Positions 41,993 to 50,508 of a DNA stretch of 59,283 bases are shown here, in pieces. Origin of the DNA: Paracoccaceae bacterium (GTDB lineage Bacteria > Pseudomonadota > Alphaproteobacteria > Rhodobacterales > Rhodobacteraceae); NCBI GenBank assembly GCA_020441385.1, contig JAGRMG010000150.1, positions 1 through 59,283 of the forward strand, read 5' to 3'. Both the position numbers and the translations under genes were made by a program. The notes beneath the pieces are model-generated. The model was not told where the DNA came from. It made no database searches and was given only the letters and a program-made list of their open reading frames with translations. Numbering within the stretch: the stretch's first letter is position 1; each line of letters starts with the position of its first letter.

Positions 41993-42385
41993 ATGAGCGA
42001 ATTTTCCAGCGCCCTCGCGGTTTCGGCCAGCGCCTTGCGCGCCCAGGCGGCGCGGCTGCGGCATGTGTCCGAGAACATCTCCAACGCCGACACCCCGGGC
42101 TATCGCCGCAAGACGGTATCCTTCGAATTGGCCGCAACCGGCGCTGAGGGGCCGGACCTCGTCCGCGTCGGCCGGGTCCGGCTGGATGAAACCGAACCCG
42201 AGCGCGTGTTCGACCCCTCGCACCCGCTGGCCGATGAAGACGGCTATTTCCAGGGTTCCAATGTCGATCTGATGATCGAGATCGCCGACGCGCGAGAGGC
42301 GCAGCGGAGCTACGAGGCCAACCTGAAGATGTTCGACCAGGCCCGCGAAATGTCCTCTGCATTGATGGAACTGCTCAGAAAATAA
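41993..42385 (+). CDS. flgC: Flagellar basal-body rod protein FlgC
   Basis: A 130-residue proximal rod protein. Marks are ALRAQAARLRHVSENISNADTPGYRRKTVSF, SHPLADEDGYFQGSNVDLMIEIADAREAQRSYEANL and the terminal helix. Normal length; nine bases after flgB. Confidence 0.95.
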   Translation: MSEFSSALAVSASALRAQAARLRHVSENISNADTPGYRRKTVSFELAATGAEGPDLVRVGRVRLDETEPERVFDPSHPLADEDGYFQGSNVDLMIEIADAREAQRSYEANLKMFDQAREMSSALMELLRK

Positions 42386-42397
42386 AGGAGATCCAGA

Positions 42398-42688
42398 ATG
42401 GAAACCCATATTCATTCCGCCGTCCAGAACTATGCGACGGCCAGACCCGCAACCCGGCCCGATCCGCTGTCGGGCGAATCGTCCCACGGCCTCGGGACGG
42501 TGGCGAAGGATTTTGCCGCGACCCTGCAACAGGGCGAGACGGCGGCGATGGATGCGATGACCGGTGATGCCGACCCGCATGCGCTGGTGCAGGCCCTTGC
42601 CCAGACCGAACTGGCGGTCGAAACCGCAGTAACGGTGCGCAACAAGGTCGTCGAGGCCTATCAGGAAATCCTGCGGATGCCGGTCTGA
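42398..42688 (+). CDS. fliE: Flagellar hook-basal body complex protein FliE
   Basis: A 96-residue adaptor between the MS-ring and the rod. The C-terminal family pattern ALVQALAQTELAVETAVTVRNKVVEAYQEILRMPV is clear. AGGAGA lies before the ATG. It ends one base before the fliQ start. Confidence 0.93.
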   Translation: METHIHSAVQNYATARPATRPDPLSGESSHGLGTVAKDFAATLQQGETAAMDAMTGDADPHALVQALAQTELAVETAVTVRNKVVEAYQEILRMPV

Positions 42689-42689
42689 C

Positions 42690-42962
42690 GTGCTGGAGGA
42701 GGGCGTCTTTTTCGACACGCTGCGGCAGGGGTTGTGGACCGCGGTCATCCTGTCGCTTCCGGTGCTCAGCGTGGCACTGGTGACCGGCGTGGCGATCGGC
42801 CTGTTCCAGGCGCTCACCTCGATCCAGGAAATGACGCTGACCTTCGTGCCCAAGCTCGCCGCCACAGCCCTCGTGTTCTGGGTGGCGATGGAATTCATGA
42901 CCAACACTCTGCTGGCCTTCTTCCAGGGCCAGATCCTTCCCCTGATTGCAGGAGGCTCATGA
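42690..42962 (+). CDS. fliQ: Flagellar export gate protein FliQ, GTG start
   Basis: A 90-residue protein with two membrane helices: LWTAVILSLPVLSVALVTGVAIGLFQALTSIQEMTLTFVPKLAATALVFWV covers the helix-loop-helix that packs into the FliPQR gate. The GTG at 42690 is the only fitting start. The stop overlaps the flgF start by four bases. Confidence 0.95.
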   Translation: MLEEGVFFDTLRQGLWTAVILSLPVLSVALVTGVAIGLFQALTSIQEMTLTFVPKLAATALVFWVAMEFMTNTLLAFFQGQILPLIAGGS

Positions 42963-43672
42963 TGGAAACGACCGGATACGCAACGCTGTCGCGCCAGTCC
43001 GGGCTGATGCGGGAAATGCGGCTGGTGGCCAACAACATCGCCAACGCCGCCACGACCGGCTATCGCCAGGAAGGACTGGTCTTTTCCGAGTTCATCCGCG
43101 CCGCGCCCGGCCAGCCGTCGCTTTCGATGGCCGGGGCGAGGATTCGCAACACGTCGATGCAGCAGGGGGCGCTGGCCAGAACCGGCGGCGCGTTCGATCT
43201 GGCGATCGAGGGCGACGGGTTCTTCATGATCGAAACCGCCGCCGGCACCCGCCTGACGCGCGCGGGAAGCTTCTCGCAGAACGCGCAGGGCGATCTGGTC
43301 ACGATGAGCGGTGACAGGGTTCTCGATGCCGGCGGCGCGCCGGTCTTCGTGCCCCCCGGCGCCGCCGGTCTGAACATTGCTGCCGATGGCACGATCAGCA
43401 CGGAGGGGCGCGCGATCGGCCAGATCGGCCTGTTTCAACCCTCCGATCCCGCCGACCTGGTCCGCGAGGACGGGGTGATGTTTCGCACCGGCGCGACCGA
43501 ACCGGCGCCGCGGGCCCGGATTCTCCAGGGGTTTCTGGAGGGTTCGAACGTCAACGCCGTCGACCAGCTCTCGCGGATGGTCGAGATCCAGCGCGCCTAC
43601 GAACTGGGTCAGAGCTTTCTGGAAACCGAGGATCAGCGCATGCGTGACGCCGTCCGGACCCTGATGCGCTGA
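42959..43672 (+). CDS. flgF: Flagellar basal-body rod protein FlgF
   Basis: A 237-residue rod protein. It begins MMETTGYATLSRQSGLMREMRLVANNIANAATTGYRQEG with the rod signature and ends RMVEIQRAYELGQSFLETEDQRMRDAVRTLMR. The length and the central GDGFFMIE segment distinguish it from FlgG. The first ATG (42959) overlaps the fliQ stop. Confidence 0.93.
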   Translation: MMETTGYATLSRQSGLMREMRLVANNIANAATTGYRQEGLVFSEFIRAAPGQPSLSMAGARIRNTSMQQGALARTGGAFDLAIEGDGFFMIETAAGTRLTRAGSFSQNAQGDLVTMSGDRVLDAGGAPVFVPPGAAGLNIAADGTISTEGRAIGQIGLFQPSDPADLVREDGVMFRTGATEPAPRARILQGFLEGSNVNAVDQLSRMVEIQRAYELGQSFLETEDQRMRDAVRTLMR

Positions 43673-43712
43673 CCTGACAAGCTTCCAACCCGACAGGACA
43701 AGGAGACCGCGC

Positions 43713-44498
43713 ATGCGCGCCCTCAAGATCGCCGCCACCGGAATGAGTGCTCAGCAGATGCGGGTCGAGACCATTTCGAACAACCTCGCCAACATGAACA
43801 CCACCGGATACAACGCGCGTCGGGTCGAGTTTTCCGATCTGCACTATCAGCAGCTGTCGCGCGCCGGGACGGTGAACGCCGCGGACGGAACCGTCCTGCC
43901 GACCGGGATCCAGCTTGGCCTGGGCGTGCGTCCGGCGGCGGTCACGGTGCATCTGAATCAGGGCGCGCTTTCGGCCACCGGCAACGACCTGGACCTGGCC
44001 ATCGAGGGAACCGGCTATCTGGAGGTCACGTTGCCTTCGGGGCGTTCGGCCTTTACCCGCGACGGCAGCCTCAAGCGGTCGCCGGAAGGCATGATCGTGA
44101 CATCTGACGGGTTTCCGGTGTCGCCCGAGATCGTGATTCCCCCGGACGCCCGCAGCATCTCGATCAACGGGGCGGGCGAGGTTCACGCCTATTTCATCGA
44201 CAACGCCGAAGGTCAGATTCTGGGCCAGCTCACGCTTGCCGGGTTTACCAACGCCAAGGGGCTCGAGGCGCTGGGCGGCAACCTGTTCGCCGAAACCGAA
44301 GCCTCGGGTCCGCCGCTGGTGTCGGCGCCGGGCCAGGACGGGCTGGGAACGCTGCGCCAGGGCTATATCGAGGACAGCTCTGTCGATGCGGTGCGCGAAG
44401 TGACCGAACTGATCGAAGCGCAGCGCGGATACGAGATGAACGCCAAGGTCATATCCGCGGTCGATCAGATGATGGGCGCGACGACGCAGGTGCGCTGA
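43713..44498 (+). CDS. flgG: Distal rod protein FlgG
   Basis: A 261-residue distal rod protein. It begins MRALKIAATGMSAQQMRVETISNNLANMNTTGYNARRVEFSDL and ends EVTELIEAQRGYEMNAKVISAVDQMMGATTQVR, the standard FlgG termini. AAGGAGA precedes the start. Its TGA shares one base with the flgA ATG. Confidence 0.96.
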   Translation: MRALKIAATGMSAQQMRVETISNNLANMNTTGYNARRVEFSDLHYQQLSRAGTVNAADGTVLPTGIQLGLGVRPAAVTVHLNQGALSATGNDLDLAIEGTGYLEVTLPSGRSAFTRDGSLKRSPEGMIVTSDGFPVSPEIVIPPDARSISINGAGEVHAYFIDNAEGQILGQLTLAGFTNAKGLEALGGNLFAETEASGPPLVSAPGQDGLGTLRQGYIEDSSVDAVREVTELIEAQRGYEMNAKVISAVDQMMGATTQVR

Positions 44499-44917
44499 TG
44501 CGATATCTGGTTGCAACCCTGCTCGTGCTTTCGGCCAACACGGTTTTGGCCGACATCCTGGTTCCGCTCAGGACGATCCGCGCCCGCGAGGTCATCTCGG
44601 CCGTCGACCTCGCCGTCAAGACGGCGGACGTTCCCGGCGCGCTGTCCGATCCGGCCCTGCTGGTCGGTCAGGAGGCGCGAATTGCGCTCTATCCCGGTCG
44701 TCCGGTGCGCCCCGGAGATGTCGGCCCGCCCGCGATCGTCGGGCGCAACGATCTGGTCACGCTGGTGTTCAGCAATGCGGGGCTGCACATCGCGGCGGAG
44801 GGCCGCGCGCTGGGCCGGGGTGGCGAGGGCGATACGATCCGCGCGATGAACCTGTCCTCGCGCACCACAGTCACGGGCCGCATCATGGCCGACGGTTCGA
44901 TTGAGGTTCAGCAATGA
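44498..44917 (+). CDS. flgA: P-ring assembly chaperone FlgA
   Basis: A 139-residue periplasmic protein with a signal peptide (residues 1-18, ending NTVLA) and a SAF domain (LRTIRAREVISAVDLAVK, then PGRPVRPGDVGPPAIVGRND). It is a short FlgA consisting almost only of the SAF part. It helps FlgI assemble the P-ring; flgI is not in the window. It overlaps flgG by one base and flgH by four. Confidence 0.92.
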   Translation: MRYLVATLLVLSANTVLADILVPLRTIRAREVISAVDLAVKTADVPGALSDPALLVGQEARIALYPGRPVRPGDVGPPAIVGRNDLVTLVFSNAGLHIAAEGRALGRGGEGDTIRAMNLSSRTTVTGRIMADGSIEVQQ

Positions 44918-45654
44918 AACATTCGCCCTCCGGCGCCTTCTGCCTGCCCGCCGCCCTGATCCTGCTGACGGCCTGCGGCAAGGCCGATCATCTCGGCAAG
45001 GCGCCGAGCTTTACGCCAAACACACAAACGCCCGAACATGTGGCCATGCTGTGGCCGGGCCTGCCCATTCACACCAGCCCGGACCGGCGCGTCGATCAGG
45101 CGTCGCTGTGGAGCGGCGAACGCCATTCCCTGCTTGGCGACCGGCGCGCGGTGAAGAAGGGGGATATCCTGACCGTGGTGATCGAGATCGACGAAAAGGC
45201 GGAAATCTCCAACGATACCGACCGCTCGCGTTCGGGTTCGGAAGACCTTTCCATCCCGCACCTGTTCGGCCTGCCCCAGCGCGCCGACATGCGCCTGCCC
45301 GATGGCGCCAACATGGATAACGCCCTGTCGATCGGATCGACGAGCCGCGCCAAGGGCAAGGGCACGGTCAGGCGCAAGGAGAAACTGACCTTGCGGGTGG
45401 CGGCAACGATCGTGGATGTGTTGCCCAACGGCGTTCTGTCGATTGCGGGCTCGCAGGAGTTGCGGGTGAATTTCGAGATGCGGGAATTGCTGGTGTCCGG
45501 GTTCGTCCGGCCCGAGGATATCTCGCGCCAGAACGAGGTGACCTACGACAAGATCGCCTCGGCCCGGGTTTCCTATGGCGGCAGGGGCCAGATCACCGAC
45601 CTTCAGCAGCCCCGGTACGGGCAGCAGATACTGGATGCGGTCCTGCCGTTCTGA
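44914..45654 (+). CDS. flgH: Flagellar L-ring lipoprotein FlgH
   Basis: A 246-residue outer-membrane L-ring protein. The lipobox LLTAC puts the lipidated cysteine at residue 21. Family segments are DQASLWSGERHSLLGDRRAVKKGDILTVVIEIDEKAEISNDTDRSRSGSED and GVLSIAGSQELRVNFE with VRPEDISRQNEV. It overlaps flgA by ATGA and lies nine bases before a FliL-like gene. Confidence 0.95.
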   Translation: MKHSPSGAFCLPAALILLTACGKADHLGKAPSFTPNTQTPEHVAMLWPGLPIHTSPDRRVDQASLWSGERHSLLGDRRAVKKGDILTVVIEIDEKAEISNDTDRSRSGSEDLSIPHLFGLPQRADMRLPDGANMDNALSIGSTSRAKGKGTVRRKEKLTLRVAATIVDVLPNGVLSIAGSQELRVNFEMRELLVSGFVRPEDISRQNEVTYDKIASARVSYGGRGQITDLQQPRYGQQILDAVLPF

Positions 45655-45663
45655 GAGATTGCG

Positions 45664-46152
45664 ATGCTGTCAAAACTGTTGCCTCTGGTGTTTCTCGCGC
45701 TCGGCGCCGGCGTCGGCATCGCGTCCGGCTATCTGACCGGCCACGATCGAGCGCCCGACAAGCCCGGCATCGCGGCGGCGCCGGAGAGCGATCCAGAACC
45801 CCCGCATGGCCGGGAACCGGAAACCGGAGATGCCGAATACACCAAGCTGAACAACCAGTTCGTCGTGCCCGTCGTGACCAGCGACCGGATCGAGGCGCTG
45901 GTGGTCGTGTCCCTGAGCCTGGAAACCGATGCCGGGCTGCGTGAAACCGTGTATGCGCGGGAACCCAAGCTGCGCGATGCGTTCCTGCGGGTGCTGTTCG
46001 ACCATGCCAACATGGGCGGGTTTCACGGCGAGTTTACCCGCGCCGACAGGCTGGACCCGCTGCGTACCGCCCTGCGGGAGGTTGCCCAGGCGCAACTGGG
46101 CGCAGCGCTGCGCGATGTTCTGATCGTCGATATCGTCCGGCAGGACAGCTGA
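45664..46152 (+). CDS. FliL-like basal-body-associated protein (second paralogue)
   Basis: A 162-residue protein with one N-terminal membrane helix (LPLVFLALGAGVGIASGYL, about residues 5-23), an acidic/Pro-rich linker and a periplasmic domain ending REVAQAQLGAALRDVLIVDIVRQDS. The topology and the segment RETVYAREPKLRDAFLRVLF fit the FliL family, which forms a ring around stators in other bacteria. A more canonical fliL lies at 55669-56181, so this is a divergent second copy located with flgH. Assignment rests on weak similarity and context. Confidence 0.65.
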   Translation: MLSKLLPLVFLALGAGVGIASGYLTGHDRAPDKPGIAAAPESDPEPPHGREPETGDAEYTKLNNQFVVPVVTSDRIEALVVVSLSLETDAGLRETVYAREPKLRDAFLRVLFDHANMGGFHGEFTRADRLDPLRTALREVAQAQLGAALRDVLIVDIVRQDS

Positions 46153-46161
46153 ACGCGCCCG

Positions 46162-46578
46162 TCATTCCTCGCCGGTGCAGGCGGCTTCCAGCAGGTGCAG
46201 ATCGCGCAGCCGCGCCAGCCGGTCCGCCCTGCGCGCCGCCTCGGCATCCGCCAGGGTCTGAACGGCTTGCTCACGTCCGAATGCGTTGCGCACGCTGTCC
46301 ATCGCCACCAGCTTGCGGGCCATGACCTGCGCCAGTTCGGTGTTCAGCCGGCGGCGGCTGCGGCCCAGCCAGCCTTGCCATGCCATGTCGGCCCCGAGGC
46401 TTTGCATCGCCGGATCGGCTGCGTGGTCCCGTCGCGCCCGCTCTGCCTGCTGCGCCAGCCGCAGCAGTTGCCCGCGAAGCGCGGTCTCGCGATCGAGGAT
46501 CTCGCGAATCCTGGCAAGCTCGCGCAGGTATTGCGCCCGGCTCACCTTTGCCAGCTGATGCAATCGCTTCTTCCTCAC
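46162..46578 (-). CDS. FliJ-like coiled-coil flagellar protein, GTG start
   Basis: A 138-residue protein that is almost wholly helical, very rich in Arg, Ala and Glu, with heptad patterns (LAKVSRAQYLRELARIREILDRETALRGQLLRLAQQAERARR). Size, composition and place at the end of the flhA-fliR-flhB operon fit a FliJ-type export chaperone, the partner of FliI, but sequence similarity is too low to be sure. The GTG at 46578 overlaps the flhB stop (GTGA); the open frame upstream is only the shadow of flhB. Confidence 0.6.
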   Translation of the reverse strand: MRKKRLHQLAKVSRAQYLRELARIREILDRETALRGQLLRLAQQAERARRDHAADPAMQSLGADMAWQGWLGRSRRRLNTELAQVMARKLVAMDSVRNAFGREQAVQTLADAEAARRADRLARLRDLHLLEAACTGEE

Positions 46579-47666
46579 CGGATCGCGTCCCTTGCCCTGG
46601 CCCGCATCCGTTCGGCAAAACGGATCGCCGCGGCCACGGCGCGGAAATGCTCCTCGGCGATTTCCTGGCCCAGTTCGACGGTCGCATGCAGGGCGCGGGC
46701 GGTCGGCGGGTCGTGATGGATCGGAACGCCGGATTCCCGGGCTACCCGCCGGATCGTCGCGGCGGTCTCGTCCACGCCCTTGGCCACGCAAACCGGGGCG
46801 CTTCCCGGCAATCGGCTCCATTTCAAGGCGACGGCGTAATGGGTCGGATTGACGATGACCACGTCGGCGCCAGGCAGATCCGCCATCATCCGCGACAGCG
46901 CGATGTCCTGCCCGCGCTGCCTTCGCGCCTGTTTCATGTGCGGATCGCCCTCCGCGTCCCTGGTTTCGTCCAGCAGTTCCTTGCGCGACATGCGGTTCTT
47001 GCGGCGGTGTTCGGCATGCTGCCACAGGGTATCCACGGCACCGATGCCGGCTGCGATCAGCAGCACCAGAAACAGGAACTCCATGCTCAGCCGGGTCAGC
47101 AGGGAAACCGCAAGCTGCGGCTCACCCGCCGCCGCCGTGACCAGCAGCGGCAGCCGGGCCTCGAGGAAAGCGCCCAGACAAATCGAGTAGAGTACCAGCT
47201 TGGCAAAGCTCTTTGCGAATTCGAACAGTCCCGAGCGGCCGAACTTGTTGCGGGCATTGGCCGGGATCGAGATGCGCGACGCCTTGGGCCGCAGCTTGCC
47301 GGGGGCGGCCACGAAACCGCGCTGTGCAAGGATCGAGAGCAGCACGGCGGCGGCGGGAACCGCGAACCAGGGCGCCACCGCGCCGGCCGCGCCCATCAGG
47401 ACCGCCCGCAATGCCGGGCCCGCCGATCCGCCGCGCATCATGTCGTCGAACCGGTCGGCCTGGTCCAGTACCGCCGCCAGGATCGCGCCCAGATCCGTCA
47501 GCGACCCAGCACCGACGGCCAACGCCGCCGCGAGCAGACCGGCATAGCCGGCGGCAACCGAAAGATCGGCCGAGCGCGCGATATCGCCCTTCTGACGCGC
47601 GCGCAGCAGTTTCTGCGGCGTCGGCTCGTGGGTCTTGTCCTGATCGTCAGGGGCCGCGCCGCTCAT
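46575..47666 (-). CDS. flhB: Flagellar export switch protein FlhB
   Basis: A 363-residue export-apparatus protein with four membrane helices and a cytoplasmic autocleaving domain. The N-terminus HEPTPQKLLRARQKGDIARSADL and the self-cleavage site NPTH (about residue 271, in VVIVNPTHYAVALKW) are intact. It switches secretion from rod/hook to filament substrates together with FliK. The ATG at 47666 overlaps the fliR stop; the longer open frame lies inside fliR. Confidence 0.96.
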   Translation of the reverse strand: MSGAAPDDQDKTHEPTPQKLLRARQKGDIARSADLSVAAGYAGLLAAALAVGAGSLTDLGAILAAVLDQADRFDDMMRGGSAGPALRAVLMGAAGAVAPWFAVPAAAVLLSILAQRGFVAAPGKLRPKASRISIPANARNKFGRSGLFEFAKSFAKLVLYSICLGAFLEARLPLLVTAAAGEPQLAVSLLTRLSMEFLFLVLLIAAGIGAVDTLWQHAEHRRKNRMSRKELLDETRDAEGDPHMKQARRQRGQDIALSRMMADLPGADVVIVNPTHYAVALKWSRLPGSAPVCVAKGVDETAATIRRVARESGVPIHHDPPTARALHATVELGQEIAEEHFRAVAAAIRFAERMRARARDAIR

Positions 47667-48436
47667 GGTGCCGGCCCCACCGGATCGGCCATGAACGCGG
47701 CCAGCGCGCCGGCCCAGACCGACAGCATCAGCGGTGCCGCGGCGCACAGCAGGAACAGGCCGCCGAAGGTGATGACCGGCGCCCCGACGAAGGCCACCAT
47801 CAGCTGCGGCATGGCGCGGTTGATGACGCCCAGCGCCAGGTTGTAGATCACCGAAGCGATGACGAAGGGCGCGGCCAGCGAGAAGGACAGCGCGAAGGCA
47901 TGCGATACGCGGCCCACCCCCCAGAGCGCGAGGTCGCGCCCCTCCGGCAGCATGCCCGGCGGGAACAGATCATAGGAAAAGATCAGCAGTTCTGCGGCGC
48001 GCACATGCAGCCCCGTCATCGCCGCGAGCGCAAGCCCGGCGATGACCAGGACATAGCCCATCGCCGGCATCGGCTCGACCGCCGCGCCGCCGAGCAGCTG
48101 CGACAGCGAGGTCGACTGCGCCGCGATCGCGCCGGCGGTCTGAAGCGCCAGAACGAAGAGACGCAGCGCGATTCCCAGTGCCAGGCCGACCGCCGCCTCG
48201 GTCAGCACATAGCCGGCCAGACCCGGCAGGCCGGCGGGGCCCTGAGGCACCGTGACCGCCGGGGCGACCACGGCCGTCAGCATGATCGCGACGACCAGCC
48301 TGACCCGCACGGGCACGCTCTGCTCGCCGAAGGCGGGCAGCAGCGAAACCAGCGCCGACACCCGCAGGAACACGACCAGCCCGTGCCACAGCCCGATGCC
48401 CAGGAGCGCGCTCAGCTCGGGCGAAAACGCGATCAT
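47663..48436 (-). CDS. fliR: Flagellar export gate protein FliR
   Basis: A 257-residue membrane protein with about six hydrophobic segments; family parts are LSALLGIGLWHGLVVFLRVSALVSLLPAFGEQSVPVRVRLVVAI and GAIAAQSTSLSQLLGG. It forms the FliPQR gate. Its ATG overlaps the flhA stop, and its stop overlaps flhB, each by four bases. Confidence 0.95.
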   Translation of the reverse strand: MIAFSPELSALLGIGLWHGLVVFLRVSALVSLLPAFGEQSVPVRVRLVVAIMLTAVVAPAVTVPQGPAGLPGLAGYVLTEAAVGLALGIALRLFVLALQTAGAIAAQSTSLSQLLGGAAVEPMPAMGYVLVIAGLALAAMTGLHVRAAELLIFSYDLFPPGMLPEGRDLALWGVGRVSHAFALSFSLAAPFVIASVIYNLALGVINRAMPQLMVAFVGAPVITFGGLFLLCAAAPLMLSVWAGALAAFMADPVGPAP

Positions 48437-50508
48437 GCCGCCACGATACCGACCAGGGCGGGCCTGGCATCGAGTCCGATTTCCTCGAACGACAGGACCG
48501 GATTGGCGATGCCGCGGGTCCGCAGGATCGTGCGCAGGAACCTGCGGCGGCGCGAGGATGCCACCAGTGCCGGAAAGACGCCCTGTTCGGCGATCTCCGA
48601 CAGGCGGTGCGAAGCGTTCTCGGCGAGACGGTTGAACAGATCGGGAGGCAGCGCGATATCAAGGCCGCCGCCGGCCTCGATCTGGTAGGTTTCGAAGGCG
48701 TCTTCCCATTCCGGGGCCAGTTGCACCAGCGGAATCGAACCGTCGTCGCGCCGCAGTTCGGCGACCAGCTGGAACCCGAGCCGCTGGCGAACATGTTCGC
48801 AGATGCCCTCGGGCCGGGTGGTTGCGACGCGCGCTTCGGCCACCGCCTCGAGGATCAGCGGCAGGTTGCGGATCGAAACCCGCTCTTCCAGCAGCAGGCG
48901 AAGCACCGCGTGCAGGCTGTCGATCGGCACCTTGTCGGGGATCAGCTCGTCCAGCAGCTTGCGGTTGGCTTCGGCGCGGTCCGGATCGCTCAGCCGGGTC
49001 AGTTCGCTCAGCAGCCGGCGCAGCGATTTCAGCGTCAGCAGGCGTGCGAAGTTCTGCTTGATGGTTTCCAGAAGATGCGTCGCCAGGATTTCCGGAGGCG
49101 TGACGATGGTGGCGCCGTTCAGTGCCGCGGTCTCCTGATCGCGGGGCGAAATCCAGCGCGCCGGGGCGCCATAGACCGGTTCGGTCACGTCCTGGCCCGA
49201 AGGCAGGGTCTGGGGGGCATCGGGCATAAGGGCCAGAACGAGGTCAGGATGCAGGCTGCCGCGCGCCTGTTCGACGCCATGAACCCGGATCAGGTAGACG
49301 CCCGGCGGTAATTCGGCCTGATCCGTGAGCCGGATATCGGGCAGGATCAGACCGAAGACGCGGGCGACATGGGTCCGCATGTTGGCGATGCGGGCGTCGA
49401 GCCCGGTGCCCGGATCGAGCGCCATGCCGACCAGATCGGGTGAGAATTCGACATGCACATCGTCAAGGTCCAGCACGTCGCCCAGGGGCGTGGCGGGGGG
49501 CGCCACCGGTTCGGCGCCGGGGTCGGCATCGGGCCCTGCGCCCTGGCGATGCATCCTGTAGGCGACCAGGCCCAGCACCGCCCCGCCCAGGATGAAGGGC
49601 AGGAACGGCAGGCCCGGCACCAGCGCGAACAGCGACATCAGCACAGCCACCGTCGCCAGCGCCGCCGGATGCCGGCCCAACTGGGCGAACAGCGCCATGT
49701 CGGTGGCACCCTGGGTGCCGCCGCGCGCCAGCAGCAGCGCCGAGGCGATCGAGATGATGACCGCCGGTATCTGGGTCACCAGCCCGTCGCCGACCGTCAG
49801 CATGGCATAGGTTTCAAAGGCCGCGCCCACCGGCATGCCGTGCACGACCACCCCCATGACCAGCCCCATGACCAGGTTCAGCAGCGTGATCAGCAGGCCC
49901 GCGACCGCATCGCCCTTGACGAATTTCGACGCCCCGTCCAGCGACCCGAAAAAGGTGGTTTCCTGCTGTTCGCGTTCGCGCCGTGCCTTGGCCTCTTCAT
50001 GGCCGATGGCGCCGGCCGACATGTCGCTGTCGATCGCCAGCTGCTTGCCGGGCATTCCGTCGAGCGCGAACCGCGCCCCGACCTCGGCCATGCGGGCGGC
50101 ACCCTTGGTGATGACCATGAAATTGACGATCAGCAGCACCCCGAACACCACGAGACCCAGAAAGACGCTGCCGCCCATGACGAACTGCGCAAATCCCTCG
50201 ATCACGTCGCCGGCGGCGGCGGGCCCGGTGTGACCCTGTCCGATGATCAGTTTCGTCGAGGACACGTTGAGCGACAGGCGCAGCATCAGCGAGGCCAGCA
50301 GGATGGTCGGAAACGAGGAAAAATCGAGCGGTCTTTCGATGAACAGGGTGATCGTGAAGATCAGGATGGCCAGCCCGAAGGATGCCGCAAGCCCGATATC
50401 GAGAATCCAGGCCGGCATGGGCAGGATCATCATCACGATGATCGCCATGAGTGCGAGTGCCAGCAGGACGGTGGGAGAAAACAGGCCCCTAAGGCTGAGT
50501 GCGGGCAT
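48433..50508 (-). CDS. flhA: Flagellar export protein FlhA
   Basis: A 691-residue export-gate protein with seven or eight membrane helices in residues 1-310 and a large cytoplasmic domain. The FHIPEP-type segment is LDFSSFPTILLASLMLRLSLNVSSTKLII, followed by NFMVITKGAARMAEVGARFALDGMPGKQLAIDSDMSAG. The ATG at 50508 has AAGGGA upstream and is preferred to a TTG 21 bases earlier. It overlaps the lytic transglycosylase gene by 20 bases. Confidence 0.95.
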   Translation of the reverse strand: MPALSLRGLFSPTVLLALALMAIIVMMILPMPAWILDIGLAASFGLAILIFTITLFIERPLDFSSFPTILLASLMLRLSLNVSSTKLIIGQGHTGPAAAGDVIEGFAQFVMGGSVFLGLVVFGVLLIVNFMVITKGAARMAEVGARFALDGMPGKQLAIDSDMSAGAIGHEEAKARREREQQETTFFGSLDGASKFVKGDAVAGLLITLLNLVMGLVMGVVVHGMPVGAAFETYAMLTVGDGLVTQIPAVIISIASALLLARGGTQGATDMALFAQLGRHPAALATVAVLMSLFALVPGLPFLPFILGGAVLGLVAYRMHRQGAGPDADPGAEPVAPPATPLGDVLDLDDVHVEFSPDLVGMALDPGTGLDARIANMRTHVARVFGLILPDIRLTDQAELPPGVYLIRVHGVEQARGSLHPDLVLALMPDAPQTLPSGQDVTEPVYGAPARWISPRDQETAALNGATIVTPPEILATHLLETIKQNFARLLTLKSLRRLLSELTRLSDPDRAEANRKLLDELIPDKVPIDSLHAVLRLLLEERVSIRNLPLILEAVAEARVATTRPEGICEHVRQRLGFQLVAELRRDDGSIPLVQLAPEWEDAFETYQIEAGGGLDIALPPDLFNRLAENASHRLSEIAEQGVFPALVASSRRRRFLRTILRTRGIANPVLSFEEIGLDARPALVGIVAA

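Noticed and set aside
40514-43738. Long minus-strand open frame (over 1000 codons) across fliI and the flgB-flgF genes
   Set aside because: It covers fliI in another frame and is antisense to five flagellar genes with clear signatures. No family resemblance.
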